The notes under the pieces are model-generated. The model did no database searches. It was not told where the DNA came from and worked only from the letters and a program-made list of their open reading frames with translations. Below, piece after piece: positions 60,068 through 64,000 of a DNA stretch of 64,000 nucleotides. Position 1 is the stretch's first letter. Each line of letters begins with the position of its first letter. The position numbers and the translations under genes are program-made. This stretch comes from CAVQCJ01 sp963849365 (GTDB lineage: Bacteria > Actinomycetota > Actinomycetes > Prado026). The stretch covers positions 434,001-498,000 of the forward strand of contig CAWKHA010000004.1 of NCBI GenBank assembly GCA_963849365.1. The letters run 5' to 3'.

Positions 60068-61281
60068 GGGACCACCTTTCCGATCGGCTGCTCCGCCGGG
60101 AGCGGGTCGGGTGCGGGTCGGGCGTCCTCGAGCGGCTCCTGCCGCACGGGCAGCCGCAGCGTGAAGGTGGAGCCGGAGCCCTCGGTGCTCCACACCACGA
60201 CCTCGCCGCCGTGGTTGACGCAGACGTGCTTGACGATCGACAGCCCGAGCCCGGTCCCGCCGGTGGCTCGCGAGCGGGCCGGGTCGACCCGGTAGAAGCG
60301 CTCGAAGATCCGCTCCTGGTCCGCGGCCGAGATGCCGATGCCCTGGTCCGCCACGCTGAGCTCGACCAGGCCGCCGTCGCCGGTCGTCTGCACCGAGACC
60401 ACCACGCGGGTTCGTTCCGGGCTGTACGCGACGGCGTTGTCGAGCAGGTTGCGCAGCGCGGTGAGCAGCTGCGCGCGGACGCCCTCGACGACCACCCCGT
60501 GCCGCCCGGCGGCGCGCAGGTCGATCTGCTTGGCGGTCGCGGCGGTGCGGACCGAGTCGAGCGCCTCGGCGACGATCTCGTCCAGCGGGACGACGTTGGC
60601 GTGCGCGCCCACCTCGTCGCCCTGCAGCCGGGACAGCTCGATCAGCTCGTTGACCATGGACGACAGCCGAGCGGCCTCGTGCTGCATGCGGGCCGCGAAC
60701 CGCAGCACGGCCTCGGGGTCCTCCGCGGCGCCCTCGACCGCCTCGGCCAGCAGGGACAGCGCGCCGACCGGGGTCTTGAGCTCGTGCGAGACGTTCGCGA
60801 CGAAGTCCCGCCGTACGTCGTCGACCCGGGCGACCTCGGACCGGTCGTCGGCAAGGACGACCACCAGGTCCGGGCCCAGCCGGGCCACCCGCACCGCCAG
60901 CAGCACCCGCGGACCGCCGCGACGGCGCCGCGGCTCGAGGTCGAACGAGCGGACCTCGCCGCTGACCCGGACGGCGCGGACCGCGCGGACCGCCTCCTCG
61001 TCGACCAGGCGGTTGTCGCGCAGCAGCCCCCAGGCGTAGGCCGAGGGGCTGGCCCAGCGCACGGCCTCGGAGTCGTCGACGACCACCGAGCCGGAACGCA
61101 GTGCCGTCAGGACCTCGGTCACCCCCGGCGGCAGGCCGGCCGGCTCGGCAGCGGGACTCGGCGCGGACGGCTCGGACGTACCACCCGGGCGGCCGGGACG
61201 GCCGGCCAGCCCGAACCCGACGGCGACGCCGACGAGCCCGGCGACCAGGCCCGCCGCAACGGCTGCGGTCGTCGCGTCCAC
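60064..61281 (-). CDS. senX3: Phosphate-sensing histidine kinase (SenX3/PhoR type)
   Basis: This 405-residue membrane kinase has an N-terminal hydrophobic segment (TTAAVAAGLVAGLVGVAVGFGL) and a PAS-like domain. The HisKA box is NVSHELKTPVGAL, followed by the HATPase domain with NLLDNAVAYSP, VADQGIGI and GGTGLGLSIVKHV. The start is uncertain: GTG at 61281 puts the membrane helix at the N-terminus as in SenX3, while an upstream GTG at 61359 would add 26 residues. It is divergent from phoU. Confidence 0.9.
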   Translation of the reverse strand: MDATTAAVAAGLVAGLVGVAVGFGLAGRPGRPGGTSEPSAPSPAAEPAGLPPGVTEVLTALRSGSVVVDDSEAVRWASPSAYAWGLLRDNRLVDEEAVRAVRAVRVSGEVRSFDLEPRRRRGGPRVLLAVRVARLGPDLVVVLADDRSEVARVDDVRRDFVANVSHELKTPVGALSLLAEAVEGAAEDPEAVLRFAARMQHEAARLSSMVNELIELSRLQGDEVGAHANVVPLDEIVAEALDSVRTAATAKQIDLRAAGRHGVVVEGVRAQLLTALRNLLDNAVAYSPERTRVVVSVQTTGDGGLVELSVADQGIGISAADQERIFERFYRVDPARSRATGGTGLGLSIVKHVCVNHGGEVVVWSTEGSGSTFTLRLPVRQEPLEDARPAPDPLPAEQPIGKVVP

Positions 61282-61424
61282 AGCACCGATGGTAAGAGCA
61301 ACTCCGGTCCTGGCCGTGCCGCTCCGGCGAGCACGAACCGGCCGTCGCCAGAAGTTCACCCGGCGTGCGCAGGCTGTTCATCGGCCCGCCCGGCGGGGTC
61401 GACCTCGCGGCGTAGGGTTCCCCC

Positions 61425-62069
61425 ATGCGTGACGCCTACCACGACGCCCTCGACTCGATCACCGACGAGCTGGTCTCGATGAGCCGGCTCGTCGCGTCGA
61501 TGATGCAGCGCGCGTCCGCCGCCCTGCTGGAGGCGGACCGGGAGAAGGCCGAGGCGGTCATCGAGGCCGACGAGGAGATCGACTCGATCAACCAGGAGGT
61601 CGAGCTCTCCACGACCGAGCTGATCGCGCTGCAGCAGCCGGTGGCGACGGACCTGCGCATGGTGGTCGCGTCGATGCGGATCAGCACCACGCTGGAGCGG
61701 ATGGGCGACCTGGCGCAGCACGTGGCGAAGACGGCGCGGATGCGCTACCCGGACAAGGCGGTGCCGGCCGACCTCGAACCGCTCTTCCGGGAGATGGCGC
61801 AGGTCGCGGACCGGATGGGCGCGCAGATGGGTGAGGTGCTGGCGTCCAAGGACGTGGACCTGGCCCGCAAGATCGAGAACGACGACGACCGGATGGACGA
61901 GCTGCACCGGATGGTCCTGGACCACCTGTTGAGCCAGGAGCCGGGGCCGATGAACCAGGCGGTCGACGTGACGCTGCTGAACCGGTACTACGAGCGGTAC
62001 GCGGACCACGTCGTGAGCGTGGCGCGCCGGGTGATCTATCTCGTGATCGGGGAGCGGGCGTCCACGTAG
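61425..62069 (+). CDS. phoU: Phosphate transport regulator PhoU
   Basis: This 214-residue helical protein has two PhoU repeats, each with the conserved metal-binding pattern (EADEEIDSINQEVE ... ERMGDLAQHVAK; ENDDDRMDELHRMV ... YYERYADHVVSVARRVIYL). PhoU negatively modulates the phosphate sensor with the Pst transporter. The position next to senX3-regX3 is conserved in actinobacteria. ATG at 61425 is preceded by a weak ribosome site. Confidence 0.95.
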   Translation: MRDAYHDALDSITDELVSMSRLVASMMQRASAALLEADREKAEAVIEADEEIDSINQEVELSTTELIALQQPVATDLRMVVASMRISTTLERMGDLAQHVAKTARMRYPDKAVPADLEPLFREMAQVADRMGAQMGEVLASKDVDLARKIENDDDRMDELHRMVLDHLLSQEPGPMNQAVDVTLLNRYYERYADHVVSVARRVIYLVIGERAST

Positions 62070-62112
62070 GCCTGCCCGCGGAGGCTGCGGCGCACTTCGG
62101 CGGTGGGCGGGG

Positions 62113-62868
62113 CTAGCGGCCCTGGTTGGCCACGGCGGTGATGGCGGCGGCGGCTGCGTCCGGGTCGAGGTACCGGCCGCCGGGCTCGGCGGGTCGCAGG
62201 TCGGCGTCCAGCCGGTAGGCCAGCGGGATGCCGGTCGGGATGTTGAGGGCGGCGATGTCCGCGTCGGGGATGCCGTCCAGGTGCTTGACCAGCGCCCGCA
62301 GCGAGTTGCCGTGCGCAGTGACCAGGACGGTGGCCCCCGATCGAAGGTCGGGCACGACCGCGTCGTACCAGTAGGGGAGCATCCGCGCCACGACGTCCTG
62401 CAGGCACTCGGTCCGGGGGCGCAGCTCGGACGGCAGGTCCGCGTAGCGCGGGTCGTGGTGCTGGCTGAACTCGTCGTCGTCGGCGATCGGCGGCGGGGGG
62501 ACGTCGTACGAGCGGCGCCAGAGCATGAACTGCTCCTCGCCGAACTCCGCCAGCGTCTGCTTCTTGTCCTTGCCCTGCAGCGCGCCGTAGTGGCGCTCGT
62601 TCAGCCGCCACGAGCGGCGCACCGGGATCCAGTGCCGGTCACAGGCGTCCAGGGCGAGGTTGGCCGTGGCGATCGCGCGGCGCAGGACGGACGTGTGCAC
62701 GATGTCCGGCAGCAGCCCCGCGTCCGCCAGCAGCCGCCCGCCCCGGCCGGCCTCGGCCGCGCCGCGCTCGGACAGCTCGACGTCGACCCAGCCGGTGAAC
62801 AGGTTCTTGGCGTTCCAGTCGCTCTCGCCGTGACGGAGCAGGACCAGCGTCCCCGGCTCATGGGTCAT
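62113..62868 (-). CDS. gpmA: 2,3-bisphosphoglycerate-dependent phosphoglycerate mutase
   Basis: This 251-residue glycolytic enzyme has the phosphohistidine motif LLRHGESDWNAKNLFTGW near residue 11, SVLRRAIATANLALD, RLNERHYGALQGKDK and VTAHGNSLRALVKHL. It belongs to the cofactor-dependent Gpm1 family. It is beside phoU and the mshA-type gene, an arrangement shared with mycobacteria. Confidence 0.96.
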   Translation of the reverse strand: MTHEPGTLVLLRHGESDWNAKNLFTGWVDVELSERGAAEAGRGGRLLADAGLLPDIVHTSVLRRAIATANLALDACDRHWIPVRRSWRLNERHYGALQGKDKKQTLAEFGEEQFMLWRRSYDVPPPPIADDDEFSQHHDPRYADLPSELRPRTECLQDVVARMLPYWYDAVVPDLRSGATVLVTAHGNSLRALVKHLDGIPDADIAALNIPTGIPLAYRLDADLRPAEPGGRYLDPDAAAAAITAVANQGR

Positions 62869-62878
62869 GCGTCCGACC

Positions 62879-63409
62879 CTATCCAGCGGGGTTGGGCTGC
62901 TTGCCTGCCCGGCCCGGGTCGGCGAAGCGGGCGAACGCCTGCAGGTTCGCCAGCGACTCGCCGCGGCTGACCCGCCACTTCCACTCGCGCCGGATCGACT
63001 CGGCGAAGCCCAGCTCCAGCAGGGTGTCGAAGTTCTCGTCCGAGTACGCCAGCACGCAGCCGAGCAGCCGGTCCAGCTCGGTCGCGGTCACGGCGTCCAG
63101 CGACACCCGGCCGACCAGGTAGACGTCGCCGAGCTGGTCCGCGCAGAAGTGCACGCCGTACATGCGGGCGTTGCGCTCGAGCAGGTAGCGCCAGAAGGCC
63201 TCGTGGTTCTCGTCGGGGTGGCGGACCACGAACGCTTCGACGAGCAGGCTGTGGTCGCCCACGACCAGCCAGGTGTTGGTGACCAGCTTGTGCGTGCCGG
63301 GGAGGCTCACGAAGAAGGCTCCCTCGTGCGGGTGCTGGTAGCCGAGCTCGCGCTCGTCCAGCACCCCGGCGATCAGCCGGTCGAGCTCGGCCGACCGGTG
63401 GGCTGTCAC
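62879..63409 (-). CDS. YbjN domain-containing protein
   Basis: This 176-residue protein has a YbjN-like domain with LVVGDHSLLVEAFVVRHPDENHEAFWRYLLERNARMYGVHFC and DVYLVGRVSLDAVTATELDRLLG. YbjN proteins are predicted sensory-regulation or chaperone-like proteins without known activity. It is in the mshA-ybjN-gpm order of mycobacteria. The GTG start overlaps the stop of the glycosyltransferase gene (GTGA). Confidence 0.88.
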   Translation of the reverse strand: MTAHRSAELDRLIAGVLDERELGYQHPHEGAFFVSLPGTHKLVTNTWLVVGDHSLLVEAFVVRHPDENHEAFWRYLLERNARMYGVHFCADQLGDVYLVGRVSLDAVTATELDRLLGCVLAYSDENFDTLLELGFAESIRREWKWRVSRGESLANLQAFARFADPGRAGKQPNPAG

Positions 63410-64000
63410 TGCGAGCCGACTCCCGACGCCACCATGAGCCGGTGCCGGTGGTCCGCGACTGCACCCTCGTAGACGTCGAGCACGGCCGCGGCCGTCGCCG
63501 GCCAGCCGAAGCCCGCGGCGTGCCGCACCGCCCCGAGGGCGAGCTCGGCACGCAGCTGCGGGGCGGCCAGCAGGTCGCCGATCGCGCAGGCCCAGGACCA
63601 GGGGTGGTGGTCGTCGACGAGCACACCGGAGCGCCCGTCGGCCACCGCCGCCCGCAGCCCGCCGACGGCCGCGGCCACCACCGGGGTGCCGCAGGCCTGC
63701 GCCTCCAGCGCCACCAGTCCGAACGACTCGCTGTACGAGGGCACGACGGCCAGGTCTGCGGCGCGGTACCAGTCGACGAGATCGGCCTGCGCGACCGGCG
63801 GTGCGAACCGGACGAGGTCGGCGATGCCCAGGGCCGTGGCGAGGTCGGCCAGGTGGGTCGGGTGGGCGAGTCCTGAGCCGGACGGGCCGCCCACGACCGC
63901 GACCACCAGCCGCGACCGGAGCGACGGGTCGTCGGCGACCAGCCGGGCAGCGGCGCGCAGCAGGACGTCCGGCGCCTTGAGCGGCTGGATGCGGCCGACG
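63406..64000 (-). CDS. mshA: Partial D-inositol-3-phosphate glycosyltransferase (mycothiol biosynthesis)
   Basis: The C-terminal 197 residues of a GT4 glycosyltransferase are present, beginning VGRIQPLKAPDVLLRAAARL at the window edge. They include VRFAPPVAQADLVDWYRAADLAVVPSYSESFGLVALEAQACGTPVVAAAVGG, the GT-B donor-binding pattern. The neighbourhood (ybjN, gpm, phoU, senX3-regX3) fits MshA, the first enzyme of mycothiol synthesis. The N-terminal half lies outside the window. Confidence 0.85.
   Translation of the reverse strand, partial: VGRIQPLKAPDVLLRAAARLVADDPSLRSRLVVAVVGGPSGSGLAHPTHLADLATALGIADLVRFAPPVAQADLVDWYRAADLAVVPSYSESFGLVALEAQACGTPVVAAAVGGLRAAVADGRSGVLVDDHHPWSWACAIGDLLAAPQLRAELALGAVRHAAGFGWPATAAAVLDVYEGAVADHRHRLMVASGVGSQ

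Overview
The window is a GC-rich chromosomal segment with high G/C at third codon positions, many GTG starts and short ATGA/GTGA stop-start overlaps. The gene content is actinobacterial: carD, rlmB-cysS-ispF-ispD, senX3-regX3-phoU-gpm, a partial mshA-type glycosyltransferase, a tandem PPOX protein and several DinB/TIGR03086-type proteins. No species call is made.

Region 1 (60-9968) is a corrinoid one-carbon locus. A non-pyrrolysine MttB-family methyltransferase (minus strand) lies divergent from a plus-strand run: an IclR regulator, a corrinoid-binding protein, a MetV-like cysteine-rich protein, a MetF-type reductase, a methyl-THF:corrinoid methyltransferase, a 2Fe-2S/ASKHA corrinoid-reactivating protein, a DUF1638 protein, a small conserved protein and a TPR-like protein. 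A strong promoter and overlapping palindromes lie between the two directions.

Region 2 (10019-13882) holds small membrane proteins and two DinB-like genes. Region 3 (13884-26950) returns to the same chemistry. It has folD, a cysteine-synthase-like gene, a betaine-type ABC importer (proV-proW-proX, with a fused double permease), a betaine-aldehyde-dehydrogenase-like enzyme and, divergently, an NAD-dependent formate dehydrogenase (fdsGBAD).

Together regions 1 and 3 read as one route: import or make a quaternary amine such as glycine betaine, move a methyl group through the corrinoid protein to THF, oxidise methyl-THF through methylene- and formyl-THF, and oxidise formate to CO2 with NADH production. 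The formyl-THF to formate step, a formate dehydrogenase sulfurtransferase (FdhD) and dimethylglycine catabolism are not in the window. The substrate is an inference from context.

Region 4 (27068-32668) is a mixed accessory zone with an EamA transporter, a cupin, a SAM methyltransferase, a VOC protein and two decayed genes: a DUF222/HNH gene with about three frameshifts and a wax-ester-synthase gene with its middle deleted. Region 5 (32760-38217) is a two-gene ABC export-type system (fused twin ATPase and a 1023-residue permease) divergent from a CGNR regulator. Region 6 (38225-51415) holds pirin, lysA, an EAL-like protein without its EAL glutamate, a SpoIIE-type phosphatase, tRNA-Thr, a PLP decarboxylase, a sugar-binding lipoprotein, an MsmK-type ATPase and a DUF4032 protein. 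Region 7 (51486-64000) is conserved actinobacterial core.

A long, near-perfect palindrome of about 50 bp occurs three times (9952, 13382, 38173), always at gene ends. In two cases it supplies the last codons and stop of a gene.
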